A stretch of 64,000 nt of DNA from Tardiphaga robiniae (lineage in GTDB: Bacteria; Pseudomonadota; Alphaproteobacteria; Rhizobiales; Xanthobacteraceae): positions 62,001-126,000 of the forward strand of contig NZ_JABMCJ010000088.1 in the NCBI RefSeq assembly GCF_013359755.1, read 5' to 3'. The position numbers were made by a program, and so were the translations under genes. The notes under the pieces were generated by a model, which saw only the letters and a program-made list of their open reading frames with translations, did not search any database and was not told where the DNA came from. Numbering within the stretch: position 1 is the stretch's first letter; each line of letters opens with the position of its first letter. This document shows positions 9,317 through 18,518 of the stretch, piece after piece.

Positions 9317-9449
9317 GTCATCTCCCGTTCATCCAGCATCCGTTACTAGCAAAATGCCGCAGCGCTGCCTATCGGCGGAACCGACACGCCTTGTAGGCGT
9401 CATACCGCGCAGCTATGCTTTCGCCGGGCTGGCAGAACAGGAGATGATC

Positions 9450-10079
9450 ATGGGTTTGCTCGACATTCTGAATGGCATGGCCAACGGGCCGCGTGGCCCC
9501 AGCGATCCCGACGACAAGAGCGGCGGCATGTCGCCGATGACGATGGCGATCCTCGCGCTGCTCGCCTACAAAGGATACAAGCACTTCACTGGTAGCCAAC
9601 CGGCGGCACAGGGGCACTCGCAAGAAATCCCGCCGCCGAATACGACGCAGGCCAGCGCGCAAGATAGCGGCCTTGGTGGTATGCTTGGCGGCCTCCTCGG
9701 CGGAAATTCTGGCACTGCAGCAGGCGGTGGCGGCCTCGGCGACCTTCTGAAGGGCCCGCTCGGAGGTCTGTTGGCGGGCGGAGCCGCCGGCAGCGTGCTC
9801 AGCGGTGGCCTCGGCGACCTGCTTAAGCAGTTCCAGCAGAACGGCCATGGCGACGCCGCGGATTCCTGGGTCAGCTCCGGCCCGAACAAGCAGATCTCGC
9901 CTAATGATCTCGGCGCCGCACTTGGCGCGGATCAGATCGCGCAACTGACGTCGCGCACCGGCATGTCCCGCGAGCGGCTTCTCGCGGAGCTGAGCAACGA
10001 ACTACCCGATGCCGTTAATCAGTTCACACCGCATGGCCGGCTACCCACGGAAGACGAAGTTAAGTCCAGCTGGGTTTAA
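9450..10079 (+). CDS. YidB (DUF937) family protein
   Basis: 209 residues. ATG at 9450 follows AGGAG by six bases. Gly-rich low-complexity middle (LGGMLGGLLGGNSG and repeats, ~80-130), then the YidB C-terminal block: WVSSGPNKQISPNDLGAALG, followed by LTSRTGMSRERLLAELSNEL and PDAVNQFTPHGRLPTEDEV. The family is widespread in proteobacteria and of uncertain role. It lies 27 bp upstream of a GlsB/YeaQ gene, so the two probably form a stress-linked unit. Confidence 0.88.
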   Translation: MGLLDILNGMANGPRGPSDPDDKSGGMSPMTMAILALLAYKGYKHFTGSQPAAQGHSQEIPPPNTTQASAQDSGLGGMLGGLLGGNSGTAAGGGGLGDLLKGPLGGLLAGGAAGSVLSGGLGDLLKQFQQNGHGDAADSWVSSGPNKQISPNDLGAALGADQIAQLTSRTGMSRERLLAELSNELPDAVNQFTPHGRLPTEDEVKSSWV

Positions 10080-10106
10080 CGCGCACTTAGAAGAGGGGAT
10101 ATTGCT

Positions 10107-10376
10107 ATGATCTGGATTCTCGTTGTGGGCTTTGTCGCAGGCATTATCGCCCGCCTTCTGTCACCGGGGCCAAACAACCCCAGCGGCTTCATTCTGACCA
10201 CTATCCTGGGTATTGCCGGCGCATTCCTGGCGACGTTCATCGGCCAGCAGATCGGCCATTACGGCCCGAACCAGGGTGCCGGTTTCATCACCGCCACGAT
10301 CGGCGCGCTGGTGGTGCTGTTCATCTGGAACAGACTGGTTGCCCGCCGGATGATTTCCGATCCGGGCAATCGCTGA
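10107..10376 (+). CDS. GlsB/YeaQ/YmgE family small membrane protein
   Basis: 89 residues with three hydrophobic segments: WILVVGFVAGIIARLLSPG, GFILTTILGIAGAFLATFIG and FITATIGALVVLFIWNRL. The pattern and size match the transglycosylase-associated (GlsB/YeaQ/YmgE) family of inner-membrane proteins linked to stress. GAGGGGA precedes the ATG. Downstream of yidB-like, followed by a strong terminator. Confidence 0.9.
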   Translation: MIWILVVGFVAGIIARLLSPGPNNPSGFILTTILGIAGAFLATFIGQQIGHYGPNQGAGFITATIGALVVLFIWNRLVARRMISDPGNR

Positions 10377-10396
10377 CGTGCCTGCAGTCGAGAATG

Positions 10397-10428
10397 AAAA
10401 AAGCCTCGGGCATCACCCGAGGCTTTTT
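10397..10428. terminator. bidirectional terminator
   Basis: AAAAAAGCCTCGGG-CATCA-CCCGAGGCTTTTT: an eight-pair perfect stem with A and T runs on both sides, between the convergent YeaQ-like and SDR genes. Confidence 0.92.
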
Positions 10429-10450
10429 GCTGTTTGACGCAGGTTTCCGA

Positions 10451-11236
10451 TCAGGCCAGCAGATGCATGCCGGCATCCATCCGCACCAACTCGCCGGTCA
10501 TATTGCTCGATGGCGACGTGGCGAGGAAGCAGATCAAGGCGGCGACGTCCTCCGCGGTCGAGGCCACCTTCAGCGGAACCCGCGCGATCACGGCATCGCG
10601 AACTTTGGCAGCGCCGTCCGCACCGCGTCCCTTGGTGAACCATGGCGTATCGATATAGCCAGGGCAGACCGTATTGACGCGGATCAGCGGAGCCAATGCA
10701 CGGCCGAGCGACAGCGTCATCGAATTCAGCGCGCCCTTGCTGGCGGCATAGGCGACTGACGAACCGCCGCCTGTGATACCGGCCATCGACGAGACATTGA
10801 CGACGGCCGAAGCACGACCCGACGCCTTGGCGCCGGCTTCGAGCAAGGCACGCGCCGCACGCACCATCTGATAGGGCCCGATCGTGTTGACCGCATAGAT
10901 GCGCTGGAAATCTTCCGCGGACAGGCCATCGAGATCGTGATGCGGCACATGCTTGGTCATGCCGGCATTGTTGATCAGCGCATCGATCCGCCCCCAGTGC
11001 TGGGCGGCCGCGACGATGTTCCTGCAATCATCGTCCTTCGATACATCGCCTTGAACCACGATGACTTCGGTTGCACCAGCATCGCGGCACAGCTCGGCAG
11101 TGGCTTCGGCTTCCTTCTGACTCGACGAATAGTTGATGACAATACGGGCGCCGTCCTTGGCGAGAATTGCGGCGGTCGCAGCACCAAGCCCCGATGCCGA
11201 CCCTGTAATCACGACGCACAAACCGTCACTTGCCAT
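10451..11236 (-). CDS. short-chain dehydrogenase/reductase (3-oxoacyl reductase-like)
   Basis: 261 residues. Classical SDR: cofactor loop ITGSASGLGAATA, NNAG at ALINNAGMTK, catalytic Ser in VVNVSSMAG, and YAASKGAL supplying Tyr and Lys; C-terminal GELVRMDAGMHL. The ATG at 11236 lies six bases after GAGGAA; the upstream ATG at 11242 has no spacing. Divergent from the acyl-CoA dehydrogenase cluster, so it may reduce or oxidise the 3-hydroxyacyl intermediate of the same pathway. Exact substrate unknown. Confidence 0.9.
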   Translation of the reverse strand: MASDGLCVVITGSASGLGAATAAILAKDGARIVINYSSSQKEAEATAELCRDAGATEVIVVQGDVSKDDDCRNIVAAAQHWGRIDALINNAGMTKHVPHHDLDGLSAEDFQRIYAVNTIGPYQMVRAARALLEAGAKASGRASAVVNVSSMAGITGGGSSVAYAASKGALNSMTLSLGRALAPLIRVNTVCPGYIDTPWFTKGRGADGAAKVRDAVIARVPLKVASTAEDVAALICFLATSPSSNMTGELVRMDAGMHLLA

Positions 11237-11492
11237 CTGCATTTCCTCTGCTTGTTCTGACGCTGATGCGATCTACCATAATGCGGTCGCGCTGGTATAC
11301 AACGCGGCACAAATTCGCTTTGCGGAATTAAATTGCGCTGCACCAACACATCATGCCGCCACCGCAGGCCCCTCTGCGGCCAGCCCGCTTGTCTTCCTTC
11401 CGCCTTTTCCGCATCATGAATGCAAGAAAAGTGGCAGCGTCCATGCCCGGCATTCCCTGCCGAATGAGATGCGCTAGCACACGAGGAACGCC

Positions 11493-12557
11493 TTGACGGA
11501 CGCAGACAATATCGTTGCGGAAACCGCGGAACGTATTTTCGCCGATCTCGCTGACGCACAGACCATCAATCACGACAAGAACGGCAGCTGGAAAGCGCCG
11601 CTCTGGCAGGCACTAACAGATGCTGGCCTGCCGCTCTCATGGGTGCCTGAGGAGTGCGACGGCTCCGGCATCAGCATGGCCGAAGGTTTCAGCGTCCTCA
11701 GCGTCGCCGGTCGCGCCGGCGTTGCGGTGCCGCTCGCCGAGACCATGCTGGCGGGCTGGCTGCTCGCGCAGGCCCAGATCAAATCGCCCGAAGGCATGAT
11801 GACCGTCGCGCCGGCAAGCCCGCGCGATCACCTCATGCGCAACGCGGATGGTACAATCACCGGCCGCGCACGTGGCGTGCCGTTCGCGAAGGATGCGAAA
11901 TACATCGCCGTCGTCGCCTCCGGCATCGGCGGCGCCTCCATTGCGCTGGTGGACGCCAGCACCTGCCGCATCGAAACCGGGCTCGGTCTGGCCGATGACC
12001 CATCCGACACGGTGCATTTCGACACTGTGAAACCGGTCACCCTTCAATCTGCGCCATCGGGCTTCGATCAGAATGCGCTGTTGCTGATGGGCGCGCTCGT
12101 GCGCAGCCAGCAGATTGCCGGTGCACTGGAAACCATGCTTGGCATCGGCGTGAACTATTCCGGCGAGCGCGTGGCGTTCGAGAAGAAGATCTCGAAATTC
12201 CAGGCAGTGCAGCACAATCTGGCGAAACTCGCAGGCGAAACCTCAGCAGCCCTCGCCGCTGCCAGCTCCGCGGCTGACGCCTTCTCCAGCGGCGCGCCGC
12301 TCGATGACGCACTCTTCCTCGAGGCCGCCGCCGCAAAGATCCGTTGCTCCGAGGCCGCCGAAAAGGGCGCCGCCATCGCGCATCAGGTTCTTGGCGCCAT
12401 CGGCTTCACGCAGGAACACATCCTGCATCGCTACACGCTGCGCGCATTGGCATGGCGCGATGATTTCGGCAGCGAGAGCTACTGGGCGGTCGAGCTCGGC
12501 AAACTGGTCGCTGCGCGCGGCGCCGACGAGCTATGGCCACTGGTTGCGTCGCGCTGA
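11493..12557 (+). CDS. acyl-CoA dehydrogenase family protein (small subunit-like)
   Basis: 354 residues from a TTG preceded by GAGGAA. It has the acyl-CoA dehydrogenase fold (N-terminal helical region with LSWVPEECDGSG, C-terminal helical block with AHQVLGAIGFTQEHILHRYTLRA), but the central FAD-binding beta domain is reduced and lacks the usual TEP.aGSD segment. Such proteins usually pair with a full-length acyl-CoA dehydrogenase as a heteromeric flavoenzyme, as in steroid and aromatic degradation; the next gene fits as that partner. The TTG may reduce translation. Confidence 0.85.
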   Translation: MTDADNIVAETAERIFADLADAQTINHDKNGSWKAPLWQALTDAGLPLSWVPEECDGSGISMAEGFSVLSVAGRAGVAVPLAETMLAGWLLAQAQIKSPEGMMTVAPASPRDHLMRNADGTITGRARGVPFAKDAKYIAVVASGIGGASIALVDASTCRIETGLGLADDPSDTVHFDTVKPVTLQSAPSGFDQNALLLMGALVRSQQIAGALETMLGIGVNYSGERVAFEKKISKFQAVQHNLAKLAGETSAALAAASSAADAFSSGAPLDDALFLEAAAAKIRCSEAAEKGAAIAHQVLGAIGFTQEHILHRYTLRALAWRDDFGSESYWAVELGKLVAARGADELWPLVASR

Positions 12558-12585
12558 TCGAACACAAGAAACGAGATCCTTTCAC

Positions 12586-13746
12586 ATGACTGCAGCCCTT
12601 CGTTTCGATCCGATCCGCCTGCCGCCCGAATGCGAGCAGTTGCGCAAGGAAGTCCGCGCGTTCCTCGCCGAGGAAATCGCCGCTGGCACTTTCGATCCGC
12701 ACAAGCCCCAGCGCGAGGACTCGGACAATCCTGAATTCAGCAAGCGCGTCGGCGAGCGCGGCTGGCTCGGCATGACCTGGCCCAAGAAGTATGGCGGCCA
12801 CGAGCGCTCGTTCCTTGAACGCTACGTTGTTACCGAAGAGATGCGCGTGGCCAACGCGCCGGTGCGCCGCTTTTTCGTCGCCGACCGCCAGAGCGGCCCG
12901 GTGCTGCTGAAATACGCGCCCGAGCATATCAAGATGGACATCCTGCCGCGCATCTGCCGCGGCGAGGTCTGTTTCTCCATCGGCATGAGCGAACCGAATT
13001 CCGGCTCCGACCTGTTCGCCGCCAAGACCAAGGCCACCAAGACCGACGGCGGCTGGCTGATCAATGGCAGCAAGATCTGGACGACCTCGGCGCATATGGC
13101 CGACTACATGATCGCGATCTTCCGCACATCGGCCCCGACCAAGGAAAATCGCCGCCACGGATTGACGCAGTTTCTGGTCAATATGAAGACGCCGGGCATC
13201 ACGGTGAACCCGATCGCGCAGATCACCGGCCAGTATGAATTCAACGAAGTGGTGTTCACCGATCACTTCGTGCCCGACGACCACATGCTGGGCGAGATCG
13301 ACAGCGCCTGGAAACAAGCCACCAGCGAGCTCGCTTATGAGCGATCCGGCCCCGAACGTTTCCTTGAAACCTATTACGTGCTGACCGAACTGGTCCGTGC
13401 TGTCGGACCGAAGCCGGACACTCGCAGCGCCGAAGGCATCGGCCGCCTCGTCGCACAGCTGCACACGATGCGCCGCATGTCGGTGTCGGTGGCCGGCATG
13501 CTGCAGGCCGGCAAGGAGCCGGTGGTGGAAGCGTCCATCGTCAAGGATATCGGTACGATCTGGGAGCAGCAGCTGCCGCATCGCGTGCGCGAACTCGCAG
13601 CCTTCGTCGACGACAACGCCTCGAACCACGCCACGCTGGACGAAATGCTCGGCTTCGCCATCAAGACAGCACCGAAACTCACCATTCAGGGCGGCACCAC
13701 CGAAGTCCTGCGCGGCATCATCGCGCGCGGACTTGGTCTGCGCTGA
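12586..13746 (+). CDS. acyl-CoA dehydrogenase (full-length subunit)
   Basis: 386 residues. Hallmarks are GWLGMTWPKKYGG, the FAD/substrate segment FSIGMSEPNSGSDLFAAKTKA, NGSKIWTTSAHMADY, and the C-terminal GGTTEVLRGIIARGLGLR. The ATG at 12586 starts 28 bp after the previous stop, so it is in the same operon as the small-subunit-like protein and the enoyl-CoA hydratase. It should introduce an alpha,beta double bond into an acyl-CoA; substrate unknown. Confidence 0.92.
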   Translation: MTAALRFDPIRLPPECEQLRKEVRAFLAEEIAAGTFDPHKPQREDSDNPEFSKRVGERGWLGMTWPKKYGGHERSFLERYVVTEEMRVANAPVRRFFVADRQSGPVLLKYAPEHIKMDILPRICRGEVCFSIGMSEPNSGSDLFAAKTKATKTDGGWLINGSKIWTTSAHMADYMIAIFRTSAPTKENRRHGLTQFLVNMKTPGITVNPIAQITGQYEFNEVVFTDHFVPDDHMLGEIDSAWKQATSELAYERSGPERFLETYYVLTELVRAVGPKPDTRSAEGIGRLVAQLHTMRRMSVSVAGMLQAGKEPVVEASIVKDIGTIWEQQLPHRVRELAAFVDDNASNHATLDEMLGFAIKTAPKLTIQGGTTEVLRGIIARGLGLR

Positions 13747-13771
13747 TCCATCCATTCAACAGAGAGCCATC

Positions 13772-14578
13772 ATGACCATCTACAAAGACATCGGCGTCGA
13801 GACCCGCGGCCACATTGCGATTATCGAGATTCGCAAGCCGCCTCTGAACTTCTTCGACATCCTGCTGATCCAGCAGATCGCCAACGCGCTGGACGAGATC
13901 GATGCCAATCCCGAAATCCGGGCGACGGTTCTGTGCGCGCAAGGCAAGGCGTTCTGCGCCGGCGCCGATTTCAGCGATCCCAACCGCAAGGAAACCGAAG
14001 CGGCCGCCAAAAGCGGCGACCCCGCCGACAATCTCGGTTCCATCGGCCATCTCTATATGGAAGCCGTGCGTATCTTCCGCGCCAAGAAGCCAATCGTTGC
14101 GGCCGTCCAGGGCGCAGCCATCGGCGGTGGCCTCGGCCTCGCGGTGTCGGCCGATTTCCGCGTAGCTTGCCCGGAAACCCGCTTCGCCGCCAACTTCACC
14201 AAGCTCGGCTTCCATCCCGGCTTCGGCCTGACGGTCGCGCTCACCGAAGTGGTCGGCAAGAACAATGCGGAGTTGATGTTCTACACCAGCCGCCGTGTGG
14301 GCGGAGAGGAAGCCCTGAAGATGGGCCTCGCCAATGTGCTGGTGCCGCAGGCCGAGGTCCGCAACGCCGCCATCAAGCTCGCCGAGGAGATCGCCGAATG
14401 CTCGCCGCTCGGCCTGCTCTCGACCCGCGCCACCATGCGCAACGGCCTCGCCGACCGCGTCGCCAAGGCGACGGAGCACGAACTCGCCGAACAGACGCGC
14501 CTGCGTAAGACAGAAGATTTCAAGGAAGGCGTTGCGGCGACTGCCGAACGCCGGGTGCCGAACTTCAAGGGGCGCTAA
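13772..14578 (+). CDS. enoyl-CoA hydratase/isomerase family protein
   Basis: 268 residues with the crotonase fold: AFCAGADFSD (oxyanion hole), AAVQGAAIGGGLGLAVSADFR (second oxyanion glycine), FTKLGFHPGFGLT. The first catalytic Glu position of rat hydratase-1 is occupied by the KLGFHPGFG segment rather than E-LG, so isomerase, hydrolase or other crotonase chemistry is possible. Third gene of the acyl-CoA operon, 25 bp after the dehydrogenase. Confidence 0.88.
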   Translation: MTIYKDIGVETRGHIAIIEIRKPPLNFFDILLIQQIANALDEIDANPEIRATVLCAQGKAFCAGADFSDPNRKETEAAAKSGDPADNLGSIGHLYMEAVRIFRAKKPIVAAVQGAAIGGGLGLAVSADFRVACPETRFAANFTKLGFHPGFGLTVALTEVVGKNNAELMFYTSRRVGGEEALKMGLANVLVPQAEVRNAAIKLAEEIAECSPLGLLSTRATMRNGLADRVAKATEHELAEQTRLRKTEDFKEGVAATAERRVPNFKGR

Positions 14579-14614
14579 GTCCCCGTCGGGTTTGTTTTTC
14601 AAACCTCACTTGGA

Positions 14615-14665
14615 AATGGCCGGGCAGCGCGAAGCGAGCTTCGCTAGACGCCCCGGCCATTTTTA
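14615..14665. terminator. hairpin terminator built on a palindromic repeat
   Basis: AATGGCCGGG and the distal CCCCGGCCATTTTT make the outer stem; inside is GCGAAGCGAGCTTCGC, the core that recurs in intergenic repeats elsewhere in the window. It lies between convergent genes and ends in a T run on the + strand. Confidence 0.75.
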
Positions 14666-14678
14666 TGTCATGGGCATT

Positions 14679-16805
14679 CTAGTCTTTCCGCACCACCAAC
14701 GCATCGACGATGGTGGTGCCCTCGCCCGCCGGATGCACCAGTACCGGATTGAGTTCGATCTCGGCAATCTCGCCCTTGAACTGAGCTGCGAGCTGCGAGA
14801 GCTGCGCAATCAGCTCCGCCGCCGCCGACACGTCGGCCTTCAGCGCGCCGCGAAAGCCGTTCAGCAACGGCGCGGCCTTGAGTGCGCCTAGCATGGAAGC
14901 AGCCTCAGCGGCACTCACGGGCGCCGGGCGATAGACCACGTCCTTGAACAATTCCGCCGTCACTCCACCAAGACCGACCATCACCATTGGCCCAAAGGTC
15001 TCGTCCAGTAGTGTGCCCACGATGATCTCGACACCCTTCCTGGCCATCGGCGAAACGAGCACGCCCTGCAACGCGGCCTGCGGTCGGTGCTGCCGGGCGC
15101 TGGCGGTCAGAGCATCATAGGCAGCTGCGGCTTCATTCTTCGTGGTGATACTGACCCTGACGCCGCCAACCTCGCTCTTGTGCGGAATGTCGCGCGACTG
15201 GATTTTCATCACCAGCGGGAAGCCTATCTTGGCAATCGCTGCATCCAGCGCCGATCTGTCGGCAACAAGAACCTCGCCTGGCAGCGCGACACCGGCAATC
15301 TGCAGCAGCGTCTTGCTGTCATACTCGGAGAGCGTCGGCGCGGTCAGACGCTCAACTAAATCGTTCGGCGCAACGATGGCTGTTGCGACCGGATCTGCCA
15401 GCCTGAACCTAGCGTGATCGACCAGCCGCCGCAGTGCGACACTCACGTGAGTCAGCCCGGATAACACGACCACGCCGGATTCGGCGAGACCGGTGCGCGC
15501 GAAGTTCGACGGTAGCGTGTAGGACCAGAACACGATCGGTTTGTTCTGCGCAGCAATGACGGGCTTCAGCTCCGGCGTCTTAAACGGCATCCGCGTCTCG
15601 CTCGACAGCGAGATGACCACCAAGATTGCATCGACCTCGTCAGACCTGTCGAGCAGTTCAATGGTCTTTTGCAGCCCGCCGCTGTGCACTGCCTGGGCCG
15701 TGATATCGATCGGATTGCACGGCGATCCGTAGGACGGGATCAGCCCGCGAATCGTCGCCTGAACGCCGTCCGACAATTCGGGCACCTGCAGCCCCTGCAC
15801 CGACACGGCATCAGCGCCCCAGATGCCTGCGCCGCCCGAGACGGTGACGACAGCGACGCGATCGCCCTTCGGCAGCGGCGACGTGGTCAGCACGGCGGCG
15901 ATGGTCACCGCTTCGTCGAGATCGTTGGAGACGATGAAGCCATAACGCGCGAACACCGCATCATAGGCAGCCGTCCAGCCCGCCATGCTGGCTGTATGCG
16001 AGGCTGCTGCGCGCCCGCCAGCACCGGAGCGGCCGACCTTTACGACGATGACCGGCTTGTCGAGCTCCGCTGCCTTGCGAGCCGCGGCGAGAAATTTGTC
16101 GACGTCGCGAATGCCCTCGATGAACAGCAGGATCACGTCGGTTGCCGTATCCTGCACCATGTAGTCGAAGAATTCGCCGGCGCCGAGATCGGACTCGTTG
16201 CCGGTCGAGATCACGGTGCTCAGAGCAATGCCGAGCGACTTGGCGCGGTTATAGATCGCAAAGCCGATGCCGCCGGATTGTGCGACGATGCCGATCCGCT
16301 TCATGGTTGCGGCCAGCGGTAGCTGATCCGGCCTTACATCAACGGTTGGGCTGAAGGTCGCGGCAATGCCGGCGATCTGGTTGTAGTACCCCTCGGCGTT
16401 CGGTCCGGAGATCCGCATCCCCGTGCGCTTCGCCAGCGTCGCAATAGCATCCTGCATGGCGATGGAATCGCCGCCTTCCTCGGCAAAGCCGGAGGAGATG
16501 ATGATCGCGTGCCTGACGCCGAGCGTCGCGCAGTCCTCAAGCGCGCCAAGCACGACGCGCGCAGGAATGATCACGATGGCGAGATCGATCGGCTGCCCGA
16601 TGGCTGCGATGGTCGGATGGCACGTCAGCCCATCGATATCCGGATAGTTCGGATTGACCGGATAGATCGCGCCGGAGAACTGGTTTTTGCGCAGAAAGGA
16701 GAGGAGCAGGCCCGGGATCTTCGTGACATCGCGGGAGGCGCCAATAATGGCGATGCTGGATGGATTGAAGAACGAGTCCAGCGGATGCGGGCGTGTCACA
16801 GTCAT
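14679..16805 (-). CDS. acyl-CoA/acetate-CoA ligase, NDP-forming (single-chain)
   Basis: 708 residues. N-terminal CoA-binding domain (IAIIGASRDVTKIPG), central succinyl-CoA-synthetase-like domain with the phospho-His segment ASHTASMAG and GRSGAGGRAA, then a C-terminal ATP-grasp domain (IGFPLVMKIQSRDIPHKSEVGGV ... ending in IVDALVVRKD). Fused alpha-beta enzymes of this type activate carboxylic acids with ATP or GTP cleavage to the NDP. Neighbours suggest the acid feeds the acyl-CoA dehydrogenase pathway. Separated from the next reverse gene by 108 bp. Confidence 0.92.
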   Translation of the reverse strand: MTVTRPHPLDSFFNPSSIAIIGASRDVTKIPGLLLSFLRKNQFSGAIYPVNPNYPDIDGLTCHPTIAAIGQPIDLAIVIIPARVVLGALEDCATLGVRHAIIISSGFAEEGGDSIAMQDAIATLAKRTGMRISGPNAEGYYNQIAGIAATFSPTVDVRPDQLPLAATMKRIGIVAQSGGIGFAIYNRAKSLGIALSTVISTGNESDLGAGEFFDYMVQDTATDVILLFIEGIRDVDKFLAAARKAAELDKPVIVVKVGRSGAGGRAAASHTASMAGWTAAYDAVFARYGFIVSNDLDEAVTIAAVLTTSPLPKGDRVAVVTVSGGAGIWGADAVSVQGLQVPELSDGVQATIRGLIPSYGSPCNPIDITAQAVHSGGLQKTIELLDRSDEVDAILVVISLSSETRMPFKTPELKPVIAAQNKPIVFWSYTLPSNFARTGLAESGVVVLSGLTHVSVALRRLVDHARFRLADPVATAIVAPNDLVERLTAPTLSEYDSKTLLQIAGVALPGEVLVADRSALDAAIAKIGFPLVMKIQSRDIPHKSEVGGVRVSITTKNEAAAAYDALTASARQHRPQAALQGVLVSPMARKGVEIIVGTLLDETFGPMVMVGLGGVTAELFKDVVYRPAPVSAAEAASMLGALKAAPLLNGFRGALKADVSAAAELIAQLSQLAAQFKGEIAEIELNPVLVHPAGEGTTIVDALVVRKD

Positions 16806-16913
16806 GGCGTTTCCCGTTTATCGTTATAGCCATAGCGTTTTCGAGCGAGTGGATACCGGTTCGCATGAAGAAAACGCGTCAAACAGGGACTGATCGTGCG
16901 GCGATTGTCCCGA

Positions 16914-17681
16914 TCACGCAACGACGCGAAACGTGACCCCGGCCAGCAGAAATGCATCCCCGGCGCAAGGACAGCCGCGCGCCCGTGCACTGCCGAGCAC
17001 TTGTGCGACGTCGTTGACGCGAAAAGTGATCCCGGTCATCGCTTCGCTCTTACCCTTGGCGAAGCGCAAACAGCCGTTCGTGAACGCGATCTGCGGATCG
17101 TCGTTGCGGGCGGAGGTCAGCGGCACGCCGATGATATTGCTCCAGTGCTGCGCCAGATCGTAATGGTCCGGACTCTGCAGCTCGACCTCGGTCAGCGCGC
17201 GCGTGATGTCGTGGCGGATCGCCTCCTGCCAGTCCGGACCGGCCGGCGGATACGGCCCGAAATCGTCGTCGCTGTCTTTGGTGTGATTGAACTCGATGAA
17301 GGCGGCCCGGCAATCGCGTGGATGCAATTGCACGCCGTGATAGGGAGGATGATTGATCACGTTGGCGGTGCGCACGCCAATGCTGGCGGCGAAGCGACCG
17401 CGCTCATCGGGATCCTCGCAGGAAAGGATCACCATATAACCGCCGCGGCCACCGGACTTCTCCAGGAAGCGCCCCGCCGCCGTGCCCGGCTGCGTCGGCG
17501 CTACCACTTCAAGCAGCGTCACATCGACCGGCATCAGCGCATTTTCGAGACCGTATTTGCCGACATGAGGATCGCGGTAACAGACATTGAGGCCAAGAAT
17601 GGCAGCGATATCAGTCACCACCGGCTCCAGATGCGGAGCGACCAGACAAACTTGCCGCAACCGCATCTGGCTCATGGTCAT
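16914..17681 (-). CDS. glyoxalase-fold (VOC-like) protein
   Basis: 255 residues. The opening LRQVCLVAPHLEPVVTDIAAILG with GKYGLENALMPV and LLEVVAPT is the first beta-alpha-beta-beta-beta module of the glyoxalase_3-like family; a second module includes LAQHWSNIIGVP and ITFRVNDVAQVLG. Its start ATG overlaps the stop of the enoyl-CoA hydratase gene by four bases, so translation is coupled. A role as an epimerase, lyase or isomerase in the same acyl-CoA pathway is inference. Confidence 0.78.
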   Translation of the reverse strand: MTMSQMRLRQVCLVAPHLEPVVTDIAAILGLNVCYRDPHVGKYGLENALMPVDVTLLEVVAPTQPGTAAGRFLEKSGGRGGYMVILSCEDPDERGRFAASIGVRTANVINHPPYHGVQLHPRDCRAAFIEFNHTKDSDDDFGPYPPAGPDWQEAIRHDITRALTEVELQSPDHYDLAQHWSNIIGVPLTSARNDDPQIAFTNGCLRFAKGKSEAMTGITFRVNDVAQVLGSARARGCPCAGDAFLLAGVTFRVVA

Positions 17682-18466
17682 TGCCCCTTGAAGACCGGCT
17701 TGCGCTTCTCGACGAAGGCCTTCGCGGCCTCCTTGTGATCGTCGGTGTCGCTGCAGCGGGTGTGATGGATCGATTCGCCATCGAAGCAGGCTTCCAGCGT
17801 CATCGTCTCGGCATTGTTGATGTTGGTCTTGATGTAGCCATAGGTGATACTCGGACCTTGCGCGAGCGACATCGCTAGGTCACGCGCCGCTTTCTCCACC
17901 TCGGCGTCATCGACAACCTTGGTCACCACGCCGAGCGCCAGCGCTTCCTGCGCAGAGAGCACCGGCGACATCAGGTAAAGCTCGCGCGCCTTGGCGCTGC
18001 CGAGCATCTTGGTCAGGAAATAGGTGCCGCCATAATCGCCGGAAAAACCGACCTTGGCGAAAGCCGTGGTGATCTTCACCGAGCTTGCGGCGACCCGCAG
18101 ATCGCAGGACAGCGCGATGGAGAGGCCAGCACCTGCGGCAGCGCCGTCGAGCTGCGCCACCACCGGCTTCGCCATCTGGTGCAAGATCCGCGACACTTCC
18201 ATGCCGCGGCGCAAGTTGGTGCGCTTGGCCTCGAACGGCAGCGGCGCGCGGCCAGCCGCCATCGACTTGACGTCACCGCCGACGCAAAAGGTGCCGCCCG
18301 CGCCCTTGATGAGTACGGCGCGGACGTCGTGATCTTCCTGCGCGCGGCGGGCCGCTGCGACCAGGCCCTGTGTCATCTCCGGATTGAGCGCATTGCGCCG
18401 ATCCGGACGATTCATGGTGATGGTCAGAAGACCGTTATCGAGGTCCTGCAGGACGATGTCGCTCAT
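17678..18466 (-). CDS. enoyl-CoA hydratase/isomerase family protein
   Basis: 262 residues. Crotonase motifs: ITMNRPDRRNALN, GTFCVGGDVKSMAAG (oxyanion hole), AQLDGAAAGAGLSIALSCDLR, and FAKVGFSGDYGGTYFL where Asp replaces one of the usual Glu positions. That pattern resembles 2-(1,2-epoxy)phenylacetyl-CoA isomerase (PaaG-like) more than a plain hydratase. It forms a coupled pair with the glyoxalase-fold gene downstream and lies downstream of an ABC binding protein. Confidence 0.88.
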   Translation of the reverse strand: MSDIVLQDLDNGLLTITMNRPDRRNALNPEMTQGLVAAARRAQEDHDVRAVLIKGAGGTFCVGGDVKSMAAGRAPLPFEAKRTNLRRGMEVSRILHQMAKPVVAQLDGAAAGAGLSIALSCDLRVAASSVKITTAFAKVGFSGDYGGTYFLTKMLGSAKARELYLMSPVLSAQEALALGVVTKVVDDAEVEKAARDLAMSLAQGPSITYGYIKTNINNAETMTLEACFDGESIHHTRCSDTDDHKEAAKAFVEKRKPVFKGQ

Positions 18467-18518
18467 GATTGCGCTCCTTGTTGTTCTTGATCATCCGGCA
18501 AGCTTCAGGCCCTGACGA

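Noticed and set aside
12406-13755. 449-codon reverse frame
   Set aside because: Antisense shadow of the acyl-CoA dehydrogenase.
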